A stretch of DNA of 64,000 nucleotides, from contig CM065379.1 of NCBI GenBank assembly GCA_033060915.1, forward strand, positions 33,116,318-33,180,317, given 5' to 3'. This DNA comes from Euryodendron excelsum (lineage: Eukaryota; Streptophyta; Magnoliopsida; Ericales; Pentaphylacaceae). A program made the position numbers and the translations under genes. The notes under the pieces are model-generated. The model had not been told where the DNA came from. It saw nothing but the letters and a program-made list of their open reading frames with translations, and searched no databases. Positions 22,047 through 33,535 of the stretch are shown piece by piece; positions within the stretch are counted from its first letter, which is position 1, and every line of letters starts with the position of its first letter.

Positions 22047-23500
22047 TCCCAACCTTTAAAGACCCACATGGTTCTCACAATGATATGCTCAACAAAATAC
22101 TAATTGTATGTTAATGCAAAATCAACATATCCAATACAAGAACCGGAAAAGATGCAAGTGTGTCAACCTCAGCATAACTTCAAGAAGGGACATTCGTTGT
22201 TGAGTAATGATTCAAAGAATTGACAAGATATAGCTTTCACTCTAATGGAATTTACAATCAAGCATCATCGGATCAATTAAGTGATTTAACAATAAGAAAA
22301 GTGTTTGGAAGAGGTATAAGGTAGGGATGAAGAGAAGTAAATAAAAGTCAAATCATGTGTTTACGAGATGATGAATGAATACTAGCTCCAACTCCTCCCT
22401 TTGTATACAATCAAGTCTTCCTCCCTTTGTATACAATCAAGACTTCATGTATATAAATGTTTTCAACTTTCACAATTCCTTCTTTCATTTCTTTTGTTGC
22501 CAATCCACTTGGGGATTCCTTTTCACTTTGATATTTTCAACTTTGCCATAAACTCACTTTCCTATTGAATTTCCCTACCAATCTCCTTCTTTATTATAAT
22601 TATTCCTCTTTTTTTTCAATGCTATAACACCCAATTCGTGTTCCCACATAAGTAGGGGAATGCTACCTATCAAAAATTAAATTGGTGACAAAAAAAGTAA
22701 TACAAGGTCGTATGGCTCATATAAAAGGGAGTTGATGGCTATCAATAAGAATATGGGCCTAAAATCATGCCTAAGGTACTAAATCATAATATTCCATAGA
22801 GTATAAGTGTCAATGCCAAGATCAAAACTCATCTTATGAACCAATTGCAAGTATAATGAAGATACTTAAGAAAATTAAGGGTAAAAGATTTATCCATGAA
22901 CAAATGTAAAGGCTTTGAAAGGCAGTCAATACTCTGAAGCTCACAAAGTAGTAATCTCCACTAGGTAAGGATGAAAATGCCAAAAGTATTAACAAATGAT
23001 GTCACAAAGCATAACTTATGCTTAAAGTGTACAACCCTCTACCAATGCATGAATTAAGTACTCCTCATGTAATCAGAAGTAAGAAACAAGTCCATCTCAA
23101 CTTAAGTTAGGTTATACTGTCACAAATAGTGGTATGGTGCATCGGAAACATAAGGGTTAACACATCCATCGCGATTAACTGAAAAAGCATATATGTGGAA
23201 AGATAGGGATAAATGTGTGAATATAATGAAAACTAATGCCGATACCATACAATACAAGAATCTCCATCAAAACGATACAAATGAATGATATATATAAATG
23301 TCTGAGCATCCCTGTAGCTAAACAATCCAAAAGTACAAGATAGAGATAAAGGTTATACAGAAAAGGATATACAACAGAAAACTTAAAATATGATCCACTA
23401 TATCAAAACAAGGTTTTAGATACAACATGTAAGGTAATGATATGCCATTTATGTCCAAGATGCATCTAAACCCTAGACTAGTGTAGATCATCACCATCAT
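22047..23500 (-). other. Non-coding 3' region of Athila, right of the Tekay insertion
   Basis: About 1.45 kb without a credible ORF. A perfect-but-one 26-bp tandem pair (CCTCCCTTTGTATACAATCA) lies at 22394-22445. An ORF at 23318-23503 shows no homology that I recognise. Position between env-like ORF and polypurine tract fits an Athila 3' untranslated region. Confidence 0.45.
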
Positions 23501-24023
23501 CATCAGGTGGTGGTGTTGTAGCTGTCCTCAGAGCCGGACCTCTACAAATAGCTCCTCAATAACCCTAGACTAGCCCTAGACCTGACCCTTAAGTGTAGTA
23601 GTATGATCGGTCTGAACTCGGATCTATCCCTCAAGTGTAGTAATGTGAAAGGCTGGCATGGCCTGAGTAGTGGCAAAGTCTCAATGCTGAGTCACTTCCA
23701 AAACCATGGAACTCTCCAGCCTCGAAGTATCAGCAGACTGTTGTGCCAATGCTGCAACTGAGGCATCTAGTGTCTACTGCATCCGCTCAAGTATCTACAG
23801 TGACTGGTTTGGCATCTGTAGCTAGAATGTTGTTGTCCTGGCTAGTCCGACAATTGCTCAAACAAAATATGCGAATTGTACTGGTCTAGATCCGTTAGAT
23901 CGAGCTGCCCCTAAGCAGACACCTATGGCTGCTGCTGCTGTTGGGGCTATTGCTGCTATTAAAGCTGTCTTTGTGACCTAAGCCTCGCTGAATGATAGAC
24001 CTATCAACTGCCTCCCTTGCCTG
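23501..24023 (-). other. Possible C-terminal remains of the env-like ORF
   Basis: The minus-strand frame after the stop at 24024 can be followed for a short way (QAREAVDRS-like residues, then a serine-rich stretch) but loses protein character. The plus strand has CTGCTG repeats near 23930. No independent gene is seen. Confidence 0.3.
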
Positions 24024-24782
24024 CTAGAGTTGAGGAAAACTTAGAACTGGGCCCCCAAGCACGGCCTCAATCCCCCAGGTTAGAATAACCCCAAATAGAA
24101 TAGACCCCTCAGCATGCGGGTGCAAACACTCCTCTGTGAGCACTCTAAACATAAATAACGAGAGATCTATGGTCCTCTCCATCCCTATGGCCCATAATAG
24201 ACTCGCCCTATCCCTCTTAACGTCAGAATGTCTAACAATGGGAAATATGGAATGACAACAAAAAAAAAAGGGCAAAGTACACTGAGAGTAATACTCTAGC
24301 CAGCAGCTACCAATGACCAATCCACTGAGTGCCTGGGAAACAAACCTCGATGCTCCCCTAGACGAGAAACTATACTAAGGATCTGCCACTCTAGGCAATC
24401 CTACTACGGCAGCAACAGTACTGGGGGTGATCTCAATGTCATTCCCCCTAAGCCAAGATATGATCTGCTCATGCCCCGAAGTGACATAACAAATGAAAAC
24501 TTTCACAATAAACTTAGCGAGCAAAATAAAAAAAGCCTTCGTCGTGAGAGTGGTCAAAGGGACCCAACCCTGGCCCTCAAAAATATCTGCCCATAAAAAC
24601 CTAGGGTCTCTAAACTGATATAGGTTCATCCTACGCTCTAAAACACAACCCCTCCTAAGCCAAGTCTGGGTGAATGACTCGAAAGAGTCATCCGATACAA
24701 AACGATGTAGGTCATAGGCTGGGGGTGACTGGGCACCTGCTAGGCCAGCCAGAAGGGCAACTAGGGTCCCTCTGCTTGCCAT
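24024..24782 (-). pseudogene. Env-like / putative plant transposon protein of the Athila element
   Basis: Two minus-strand ORFs make one protein. The first (24782-24375) starts MASRGTLVALLAGLAGA and has the pattern YDLHRFVSDDSFESF, a LRRGCVLERRMNL block, FEGQGWVPLTTL, and EQIISWLRGNDIEITPSTVA ending in VVGLPRVADP. The second (24320-24024) has DVKRDRASLLWAIGMERTID and LSLFMFRVLTEE, then a FGVIL motif. These match the domain called putative plant transposon protein, commonly found downstream of pol in Athila elements and often labelled env-like. A stop and a frame change separate the halves. No clear signal peptide or fusion peptide is visible, so an envelope role is not shown. Confidence 0.6.
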
Positions 24783-25519
24783 GCTATACTCAAAACAAAA
24801 CTAAGTATATACTCTAGGAAAGCGAGAGAAAGAACTACAAGGAAACGTCACAAGAATACCTAGAGGAGCATGCATAATGGGCGGAGGAGTCAGAGGCGCA
24901 TGCTTGTGGTTTGACAGGGCCTCGCTAGCACCCAAAGCTCTCAAAACTTTTAAAATCCTCTTTGTATAACGTCTATAGTAAGTTCAAACTCACTTCAGAT
25001 GCATATTTATAGGCACTGGAAGACGGTCCGAAGTGCATTCAAACGGTCATTAAATGCGTCTGAATGGTAGTTTGCATCTGGACGATGATTCTACATCCAA
25101 ACGCTGTGTTCGATGCGCGTCTGAACACCATTCAAATGCCATTAATGGTTGTCTTTAGCTTCAAAGATGACGTCACTTTGCTAATGTAATCTGTTTGAAC
25201 GGTCTTTGTACCTTTCGAACCATGCGTCCGAATGGTTGATTAACTTTCCAAACAGTGAATTAACCGTCTAGACAGTGCGTCCAGATGCAAAATCACAAAA
25301 TTTCACAAAAATTAAAGAAAAACCCAAAACAATAAAAAAATTGTAAAATTTACAAAATAAAAACTATAAAAACTACAAATTTACAAAAAAAAAAAAAAAA
25401 AAACAAGCTCAAATCAAGCTCGCCACCCCCCACTTAAGAGTTTGTATTGTCCTCAAGGCATCAAGCATGAATTAGAGCGAGGAAAAAATAGGGGAGACAA
25501 ATCCTTAGTCGAACCAAAA
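24783..25519 (-). other. Spacer between pol and env-like ORF of Athila
   Basis: Non-coding. It holds a dispersed TCCGAACGGT-like motif array (25020-25280), an A19 tract on the plus strand (25385-25403) and, on the minus strand, CTTAAGTGGGGGGTGG (25435-25420), a purine-rich run of the kind often seen after Athila pol. Confidence 0.5.
25020..25280. repeat. Dispersed TCCGAACGGT-like motif array
   Basis: At least ten variants of (G)TC(C/T)GAA(C/T)GGT or CATCTGGACG are scattered in 260 bp, such as GACGGTCCGAAG, CGTCTGAATGGT, CATCTGGACGA, TTTGAACGGTC and CGTCCGAATGG. The same motif family occurs in both Athila LTRs (10398-10625 and 32660-32900). Confidence 0.6.
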
Positions 25520-26700
25520 TCAAACCAAGATTGGTGGATCAATGAGATCCACACAATCTACCTCCCCACAGAAATGCTCAAAATAGGGTTTTAACCTTTG
25601 CCCATTGACCTTGAAAGGTGTGTCGTTCTTAAGATTTTGCACCTTAATAGTTCCATATGGAAAACATTTCCTAATTTGATAAGTACCTAACCACTTACTT
25701 CTTAACTTTCCCAAAAAGATATGTAACCGGGAATTTTAGAGAAGTACTTTTTGACCAACATGAAAAGTTTTTCGTTGAATGTGTTAGTCATGACGGACTT
25801 TCATTTTAGCCTTTGAAATTTTTACATTCTCTTACCAAATCCCTCATTATATTGTCGAATTGCCTAATATGCCTTGTGTTCTATCTCAACCGGGAGGTGA
25901 CACACTTTCTCATACATATGACGATACGGGGAGGCATTGAGAATGTTTTTATACGCCGTCTAATAAGCCCACAATGCATTAATTAAGCCCAAAAATCAAT
26001 CCTTTCGAGATGAATTAACTATTTTTTCTAAAATTGTCTTAACTTCTTGATTAGCTAATTCAACTTGCCCTTGAGTTTGAGGGTGGTATGGTAAGCCAAC
26101 CTTGTGAACAATGCTGTATTTTTTCATGAGTATTCCTATTAGCTTATTACAAAAGTGGCAGCCACCATCACTTATGATGACTCAAGGCATACCAAAGCGA
26201 GAAAATATATATTCTTTTAAAATTTTGACCACCACATGATGGTCATTGGTCTGTGCCACAATAGCCTCTACCCACTTTGAAACATAGATAATGGCCACTA
26301 GAATGTAGAGATACCCAAAATAACTAGGAAATGAACCCATAAAATCAATGCCCCAACAATTAAAAAAAAACCTCCAGAATAAGAATAGGGTGAAGGGGCA
26401 TCATATGTTTCCTAGTAAGGCTACCGAGCCTTTGGCATCTGTCACAAGCCATATAAAAAGAATGAATATCTTTAAACATTGTAGGCCAATAAAGTCCACT
26501 TTGTAAAATTTTGGCCACGGTTTTCTTAGATGAGAAATGGCCCCTACAAGCATGAGAATGAAAAAATCCCATTATACTTTGGAATTCATCATCTGGCATA
26601 CACCGCCTCACAACTTGATTCGAGCAATACTTAAACAAATAAAGCTCGTCCCAAAAGAATTGCCTCGCTAGCCAAAAAAATCATCTCTTGTGCAATGCGG
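25520..26700 (-). pseudogene. Integrase of the Athila-type element
   Basis: The minus strand from about 26640 reads FKYCSNQVVRRCMPDDEFQS, then the zinc domain HSHACRGHFSSKKTVAKILQ and FYMACDRCQRLGSLTRKHMM. The core has WGIDFMGSFP (Asp), VIISDGGCHFCNKL (Asp) and HPQTQGQVELANQEVKTIL (Glu), so the catalytic triad is kept. The C-terminal domain at 25714-25520 reads MGKLRSKWLGTYQIRKCFPYG to FKVNGQRLKPYFEHF. Stops after LEVFF, after FGMP and elsewhere break the chain. It would integrate element DNA. Confidence 0.85.
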
Positions 26701-26899
26701 ACCAATGAGAAGGAATTTCTTTTATGGCCAAATAGTTGGCAAAATCCGCATACCACGAAGTCAGTGCATGATTCATGACATTGCAAGACATAAGTTGTTC
26801 ATCGGGGGAAGTCTCACAAATAGGAGAGTCATCTTTTGTAGGGTGCTCAAAAGGGAGGCAAAATAGATGATCCGTAACAACATTTTCTACTTCCTTTTT

Positions 26900-27290
26900 G
26901 TTCCTAATTTCAAGATTAAATTCTTGAAGAAGGAGAATCCATCTAATTAATTAGGGCTTGGTGTCTTGTTTGGATAAGAGGTACTTAAGAGCAGCATGAT
27001 CAGTGAACACTGTCACTCTAGACCCCACTAAGTATGATCGAAACTTGTCCAAAGCAAACACGATGGCCAACAATTCTTTTTCTATGGTGGTATAATTCAC
27101 TTGGGTCTCATTCAATGTTTTGATCGTATAATGGAGCACATGAGGTTTCTTATCATTTCTTTGACCTAGAACGGCCCCTATGGCAAAATCACTAGCATCA
27201 CACATGAGTTCAAAAGGTAGGCTCCAATTCGGGGGTTGGATTATGGGAGTCGTAGTCAAGTGCTCTTTTAATTTGTCAAATGCTAGTTAA
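26900..27290 (-). pseudogene. RNase H of the Athila-type element
   Basis: The minus-strand ORF 27259-26951 reads IIQPPNWSLPFELMCDASDF, AIGAVLGQRNDKKPHVLHY, then TIEKELLAIVFALDKFRSYL and TVFTDHAALKYLLSKQDTKP. Asp (CDAS), Glu (IEKE) and Asp (FTDH) of the RNase H core are all present in this 102-aa open stretch. It is separated from reverse transcriptase by stops and a frame change near 27290-27470. Confidence 0.85.
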
Positions 27291-28200
27291 TAGGACGAAG
27301 ATCACTCGAATGGATCGTCTATTATGAAAAGGGCACACAAAGGCCTAGAAATGGCACTAAAAGATTGAACGAAACGTTGGTAAAAACTAACATGCCTAAG
27401 AAATGACCGCACATCTTTCACGTTCTTAGAGGCAGGTAGCTTTTGAATAAGCTCAACCTTAGCGGGATCTACCTAAATGCCCATTCCGGAAATGATGTGG
27501 CCAAGAACTATACCATGTGTCACCATAAAGTGACACTTCTCCCAATTCAACACAAGATTGCTCTCTTCACATCTCTTAAGTACAAATTCAAAATTTGTAA
27601 GACATTGGTCATAGGTGTCCCCATATGCCGAAAAATCATCCATAAAAACCTCCAAAATTCGATCCACCATATCACTAAAAATGCTAATCATGTATCTTCG
27701 AAATGTGGTGGGAGCATTACACAACCCAAAGGGTATTCGCTTGTGGGCAAATATACTAAATGGGCATGTGAACATGGTCTTGTCTTGGTCTTCCATAGCT
27801 ATCTCCAATTGGTTATTGGCGGAGTAACCATTCAAGAAGCAATAATAGGCTCGTCCTGCTACCCTCTCTAAGACTTGGTTAAGAAAAGGAAGGAAAAAAT
27901 GATCCTTGGTGGTCATGGTATTAAGGCAACAATAGTTAATATACATTCGCCACCCAGTTTGTATTCGAGTAAGTATTAATTCATTGTTCTCATTTCTCAC
28001 TACCATTACCTTGGACTTTTTAGGGATAACTTGGGTGGGACTCACCCATTTAGAGTCGGCAATTGGTTATATAATATCCGCATCAAGGAGCTTTAGAACT
28101 TTAACTCTCACAACTTCCTTCAATACTGGGTTAAATCGTCATTGCATTTGGCGCACTGGCTTAGCCCCTTCCTCAAGATAGATGCGATGAGTGCATATAA
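27290..28200 (-). pseudogene. Reverse transcriptase of the Athila-type element
   Basis: The longest open stretch is 28045-27473 (190 aa): MSPTQVIPKKSKVMVVRNEN, TGWRMYINYCCLN, then motif A as YYCFLNGYSANNQLEI, IPFGLCNAPTTFRRYMISIF, and the catalytic motif EVFMDDFSAYG, followed by KRCEESNLVLNWEKCHFMV. FMDD is intact, but the motif A aspartate (usual FLDGYSG) is Asn. The start of the domain lies upstream of 28045 in other frames. It would copy element RNA; this copy is inactive. Confidence 0.85.
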
Positions 28201-28640
28201 AAGGGCTAACGTCGTGTAATCGGCGATTGTCCAACCTATAGCCTTACGGTGCTTCTTGAGCACCTCCAATAAGCTCTTCTCTTAAGCTTTTGTTAGTGAC
28301 GAAAATATCATTACGGGATAAGATTCACCCTCACCCAAAATTCGAGGGTAGAAGGTAAAGGGTTCCTATTTTGCGTAGGGGTTTTGAGTTCTGATGGTTG
28401 GTACTTAATAGGATTAGGAGTCAAAGGTTCAAAAGTGAGGGTCCATTGACCAACTACCATAATAGGACAAATCTCTAGGCCACTAGCCTCACTAATAACA
28501 TCCTCTTCTTCCTTACCTTCCAAGCAATCAAGACCCTCACTAAATATCAACATTCTAGCCAATGGGTCCTCTATAATATGCCTCTCAAAGTGCTCCTGCA
28601 CTATAGAGTCGATAAGGTTCACTTCTCAGACATCCTCCAT
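28201..28640 (-). pseudogene. Protease to reverse-transcriptase linker of Athila pol
   Basis: The ORF 28622-28311 (MNLIDSIVQEHFERHIIEDP then LARMLIFSEGLDCLEG) matches in position and style the acidic linker between protease and reverse transcriptase in Athila. No catalytic motif. The final part is proline- and threonine-rich. Stops separate it from both neighbours. Confidence 0.55.
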
Positions 28641-29010
28641 ATCTCCCGGATGAACATGTTAAGCTCGATAGACATATTTCCGAAGGACAACTTCAATAGA
28701 ACCCTTCACACACGGATAATAACATCATATATAGCTAGAAAAGGTCTACCTAAAATGATTGGAATATGGTTTTGGGCATTGGTATCCACTGCCGATTGGG
28801 TATCTAAAACCATAAAAACAGATGGGTAATAGAACTTATCAACTTGCACTAAGACATCCTTCACTATCCCCCTAAAGGCCTTGATAGATCAATCCGCTAG
28901 TTAGAGTGTGATCCTAGATGGTTTAAGCTCACCTAATCATAATTGCTTATACATTGAGTATGGCAATAGATTCACACTCGACCCTAAGTCCAAGAGGCAA
29001 CCCTCTATCC
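28641..29010 (-). pseudogene. Protease of the Athila-type element
   Basis: The minus strand reads GDHRIEGCLLDLGSSVNLLP then YSMYKQL, ending in a stop at 28937. DLGSSVNLLP is the Athila variant of the aspartic protease active site. Downstream, LGELKPSRITL, DVLVQVDKFYYPSVFMVLD and IPIILGRPFLAIYDVIIRV (to about 28720) complete the fold, with intervening stops. Confidence 0.8.
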
Positions 29011-31141
29011 TATGGTCTCCTATGATGCAAGTTACGGTAGGACAACCCAAATCTTTATACTTAGGAGGGGTTTTGACTTGGAGCACGAAATGAACATCTT
29101 TAGCAAGAAAGGCATTCTCTTTTACATTCAACCTCCTCTTAACAGTACATAAATCTTTTAGAAATTTAGCATATAAGGGCACTTGTTTTATGGCTTCCAA
29201 GAGAGGTAGATTTATTTTGACTTGCTTGAAAGTCTCATAAATCTCATAACTCAACATCTGGTTCTTTGGTTTGGCTAGACGATGAGAAAACGGGGCGTGA
29301 TCTAAGATCTCACGTTCCTCCCTTAAGGCTTCCTCACCCTTGGGCGTGGGTTCACTCTTTTCTCTCCTCTCACTTTTCTTCTCCTCCTCATTAGGCTCAC
29401 TCTCACCTTGTCTCTTCTCACTAGGCTCACTCTCTCTCTCTCTCTCAACCGAACCCTCAACTACCTTAAAGGCTTCTCCCCTATCCTTAGGCTCACATGA
29501 AAGGATGGTCTTGTCAATAGCCTTACCACTTCTCAAGGTGGTGATGGTTTGGAATTGCTCATGGCTAGAAGATGGTTGGGTTAAAGTCTTAGTGGAATGC
29601 ACATATCTAGATAGGTATGGTTGAGGTTGTGTGGGTAAATTACCCTTCTTGTTAAGGGTCAAGGCCTGTGTGAGAAGAGTCAATTGACTCTTAATATCAT
29701 CCAAAGTCTTATTAACCAGAGAATTTACCCATTCTTAAGTTTGAATAAATTATTGGAGGGTGTCCTCTAACATCCTTCTATGTGCCGGTTGATATGCATT
29801 GGATGGAGCTTGAGATGAAAGGTTGGAATGGCTTTGATTGGGTTAGGAATGATGCACCCGTAGAGGTTGGTACTATTGGGGTTGTGTTGGTGGAGGAGGT
29901 GCTTGATACATTTGAGAGTTGTGAGACCCTCCTTGGTAAGCTTAGGGATTGGAAGTCCCCTTATTTTGCCACCCAAAATTAGGATGGTCCATCCACCCCG
30001 GGTTATAGGTATTAGAATAAAGATTTCCCCCTCCTTGATTGTAGGGGCCAATAGCATTGACTTGGCCATATAAGGCCTCCTTAATACCTGGGATGACTGG
30101 GTATGATATAGTATTATGCTCTTTAGTCTTACACACAATGTAACACACTTCTTTAGGCTTTTTGCTCTCTACCGAATTAACCCTCTTAAACTTGAAACCT
30201 TTTAATTTTCTTGCCATAGTAGCAAGCCTAGCATTCACATCATCAACCTCTTTCAACTAGCATTTTATCTCTTGTGCATTAGGCCTACCCTCGGGGTTTT
30301 GGGTCTTGGTGGTTACCCAATCACGAGCCAAATTGGCAAGATAGTCAAAACAAGAATGGGCTTCGTGAGGTTGCTTATCCATGAAAGTTCCCGCGCACAT
30401 GGTTTTTACAAATTGTTTTAGTTGAGATGTAAGAGAAGCATAAAAGATGTTGATGATGTGTCATTCGACAAAACCATGATGTTGACAGGAAACTAAGAGC
30501 TTTTTAAAATGCTCCCAACATTGGAAAAAGGATTCTTTCAACATGGGAAAAAATAGTGAGATTTGGCGTCGAAACGCCTCCGTTCTATTTTTTGGAAAAA
30601 AAAACTTTTTCAAAAACTCCCCTTGAAGAGTTTGCCAAGATTGGATAGAAAGTGGTCTCAAGGAATTGAACCATGTCTTAGCAGCATCTTTTAAACAAAA
30701 GGAAAGAGTTTAAGAAAGAAGATTTTCCTTGGATAAGAGTTGTCCATCACTAGCGAACGTGCATCCTCAAATTCCTTAAGGCATAAGGCCTATCTGAATC
30801 CACGTCATGGAATTGAGGAAGCATTTGCATCATACTTAGACATATGTTCAGGGTGGTATAATGGGGTGGAAAAACAATACATGAACTTGGCGCTTGTCGT
30901 GGTGGGTTCATGTAATCTCTCAAAGCGCGAAATTGGGGGCCCCCATGTCTCCATGGATGCTCCCACCTTTCATATTATCACCTCCTAAGCCATTTGCCGG
31001 ATTTAAAGGAGGATTGGTTGGCAAAAGATTGGGTTGAACGATATTAGGTAACCTACCTTCCTGATTTACGTCTTCCTTCGGAATAGATCCTAGGTTGATT
31101 ACTAAAGAGATTCCAAAAAAATGAGGGTTGACTCGTAACAA
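29011..31141 (-). pseudogene. Broken gag of the Athila-type element
   Basis: Several minus-strand ORFs trace one gag. The N-terminal part (31141-30920) ends MGAPNFAL; after a frame change it continues LRDYMNPPRQAPSS and MLPQFHDVDSDRPYALR. The gag domain core is in 30661-30461: MRPLSIQSWQTLQGEFLKKF then ESFFQCWEHFKKLLVSCQHH. A proline/asparagine-rich segment (30256-29942) has CYIVCKTKEHNTISYP where a zinc knuckle should be, with its last cysteine lost, and YSNTYNPGWMDHPNFGWQN. The C-terminal ORF (29704-28937) has TITTLRSGKAIDK, a long Glu/Lys-rich tract and INLPLLEAIKQVPLYAKFLK before protease. Assignment to Athila is firm; the start is approximate. Confidence 0.8.
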
Positions 31142-31578
31142 GCATCTATTATCAATTCATGCCTAACGGGACATGCAAATGCAATGCAAAAACAAAATGT
31201 CTCAATCCTAGTCAACACATCATACACAAGCAATATCAATGTCAAACAACGGCTTTTTCTTAATGTACCGGACAACGGCTTTTCAACTCCAAACTCTTAC
31301 TCCACATGCTCAATAATACCACCGATTAGCAAGTAAAGCACACAGTATCCTATCTCCTCTAATAATCCTAACAGGATGCAATGCAAACTAACTAATCAAA
31401 CAACAAAAAAACTATCAAAAAGAAAGAACTAAAAATCCTAGCATGATTTTCACAATGAAGTTGAAGAATTACCCCGGCCCGAAGCCGTAGATGCTTCCCT
31501 TGGAGATGGGTGATCAATTCCCACCTTGTTTTTGCAATTTTAATTTTAATTTTCCTACAATTTGCTAGTTCCTTTAAA
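31142..31578 (-). other. Leader of the Athila-type element
   Basis: About 440 bp between primer-binding site and the first recognisable gag residues. No conserved feature or ORF identified. Confidence 0.5.
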
Positions 31579-31596
31579 TCTCTAACAACAGCACCA
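31579..31596 (-). other. Primer-binding site of the Athila-type element
   Basis: The minus strand reads TGGTGCTGTTGTTAGAGA four bases after the LTR. It resembles the usual Athila site TGGCGCCGTTGCCGGGGA; most differences are transitions. Confidence 0.65.
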
Positions 31597-31600
31597 AACT

Positions 31601-33075
31601 TGGTTCACCCCTTCCAACAGACCTGGTGGAGGCTTTTGTAGTTTAAATGGGAGTATCCCCATTATTGTGTTCGCCTATGGGATTTGTGCAAATCTAACAA
31701 TAGTAACAAGTACAATTTAAGAATTATTCATATGAAAATTACAAGACAAGGATGGAATTGAATATATGAGAATTAAAATTAAACCAAAAATCTTTAGGAG
31801 TTTGTGGATTGGTTTGTACTATCAACTAAGCAATTAATCGAAAACAAAAATTAAATTACTACATTGAACAATTGAAAATCTAACTAAAGCAATTCAATAT
31901 ACTTGTGAATTCTACCACAAACTAAAGCAACTAAGACTAAATTAGTTTAAGCCAACAGAGATTCAAACAAAATGAGTTACAGTATAAAATGGAATAAAAG
32001 GGGTTTGAGTGCAATTGATCCAACCAACCAATTTTGGCATGGAATTTAAAAGGAAAAATTTAGGCTAAATCAAGGATCATCCAATGGATCCTTAATTCAA
32101 AATGTTTAGCTTTAAAATCTAGGGTTCTCTTTTAATTGAAAGTAGATTTAATTATCTTTGTGAGATTCTTAGAAATAAATCACAATTTCATCAAACCATG
32201 ATTATAGGTCTAAGTTGTCTACAACAATCAATTCTAATAATAGAAAATAAATACACTCAATGAGATTTAGAAGTTCCCCTTTCTCGTCCTATGCCTCCTT
32301 TGGTAGATCTTCACGCTTACACCCAAACAATGGGTTTAGCTAGAGAAATCCATAAAAGAAAGTTTACAAAAATGAACAACTAACATCTAAAGCTATAAAT
32401 CTAGAATTTATTGAACAAAAATCTTGTTTAAATTACAAGAAAATGATGGGAAAGATAACAAAGAATGCAACAAAAATCTAACAAGATTTTATCCCAAACA
32501 TTCTTCTAAAAATCCTAACTACAAAATCCAAAACAAATACAACCAAAACCAAACATTCTTCTCGAATTTCTTTCTCACCGCCATAACCTTTGTTCCAAAA
32601 ACAACTTCTCTTTTCTTTGTGGCTGCTATTAGGTTTACAGTCAAATTCTATGCATACCATTCAAAGTGTGTCCAGGACGCGTCCAATGTAGGTCCTGACA
32701 GTGCGTCTAAACAATATTTTACCATTTGGACGGTTAGTCAGACCGTCTGAATGGTCTTTGGACACAAAAACAAGATTTTAGAATGGCTTCAGACGCAAAA
32801 ACTCGACTCTGGAGATCCCCCGTCAGATGTAGGGTCTAGATGGTAACCCGTTTCATGCGAAGTGTGTCCGAATGGTGAATTGACCATCCGAACAGTGCGT
32901 CGAAAAAAATTTCCTGCACTTTTCACCCTCTTAGCCTGAAAAATCTACAATGGACAAAGAAAATCCTTTTAGAGTAATTTATTACTAAAAACCTATTCTA
33001 TGAAATATATTAGGACTAACAAACCACTAATGAAGGGATAATAAACAAGAATCCATCATTGAATATATTGTTGAG
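31601..33075 (-). mobile_element. 5' LTR of the Athila-type element
   Basis: Starts TGGTTCACCCC on the plus strand and follows 9295-10795 throughout (shared blocks include GGGAGTATCCC, AATGGATCCTT and CTACAATGGACAAAG). The right edge is diverged: where the other copy reads AATATAATCGACA this one reads AATATATTGTTGA, so about 33075 is an estimate. It has the same TCCGAACGGT-type motifs at 32660-32900. ORFs at 32424-32750 are spurious. Confidence 0.7.
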
Positions 33076-33494
33076 TATGCTACGCCTACTTAACAATGTC
33101 AAACACATCATTTTTTGCAAACAAGATTCAAAATATCACTCTATTAGATTCTGTCCATTGGATTATTAATATTTATTATCAAGATCAATACAATAAAATT
33201 TCGTAACAATCCGATCACATTTGATCGTCGAACTAGCAAAACTACTCTTTTGACCATTCATTTGCTACCATTTTAGATCACCATTCTATGATCATAATTT
33301 GAGCAAACTAACCTTAGAAATGGATTTAGGACATCAAAAAACTGAGGATAAGGTTACTTACACAGCTCAAAACCTACTCAAATGGCCCAAGCAAGTCAAG
33401 GGTACATTGTACTATAGTTGGCTTACTCACACTGAATTTTTTGCACAGTCACTATCTTCCCCAATCGAGAGACGAATTCTCTCTCTCGCGATCT

Positions 33495-33535
<41 letters not shown>

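Larger units (their letters stand above)
9295..33075 (-). mobile_element. Athila-type Ty3/gypsy element, carrying a nested Tekay element
   Basis: Read on the minus strand: 5' LTR (33075-31601), primer-binding site (31596-31579), gag (from about 31141), protease with DLGSSVNLLP, reverse transcriptase, RNase H, integrase (ending 25520), env-like ORF (24782-24024), non-coding 3' region, polypurine tract (10796-10808) and 3' LTR (10795-9295). This order and the DLG-type protease are typical of Athila. A 10.9-kb plus-strand chromovirus sits at 11192-22046 in its 3' region. Without it the element would be about 12.9 kb, usual for Athila. The two LTRs are clearly homologous but diverged; that they are one pair is inferred from order and orientation. 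No clear target duplication was found. Confidence 0.75.
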
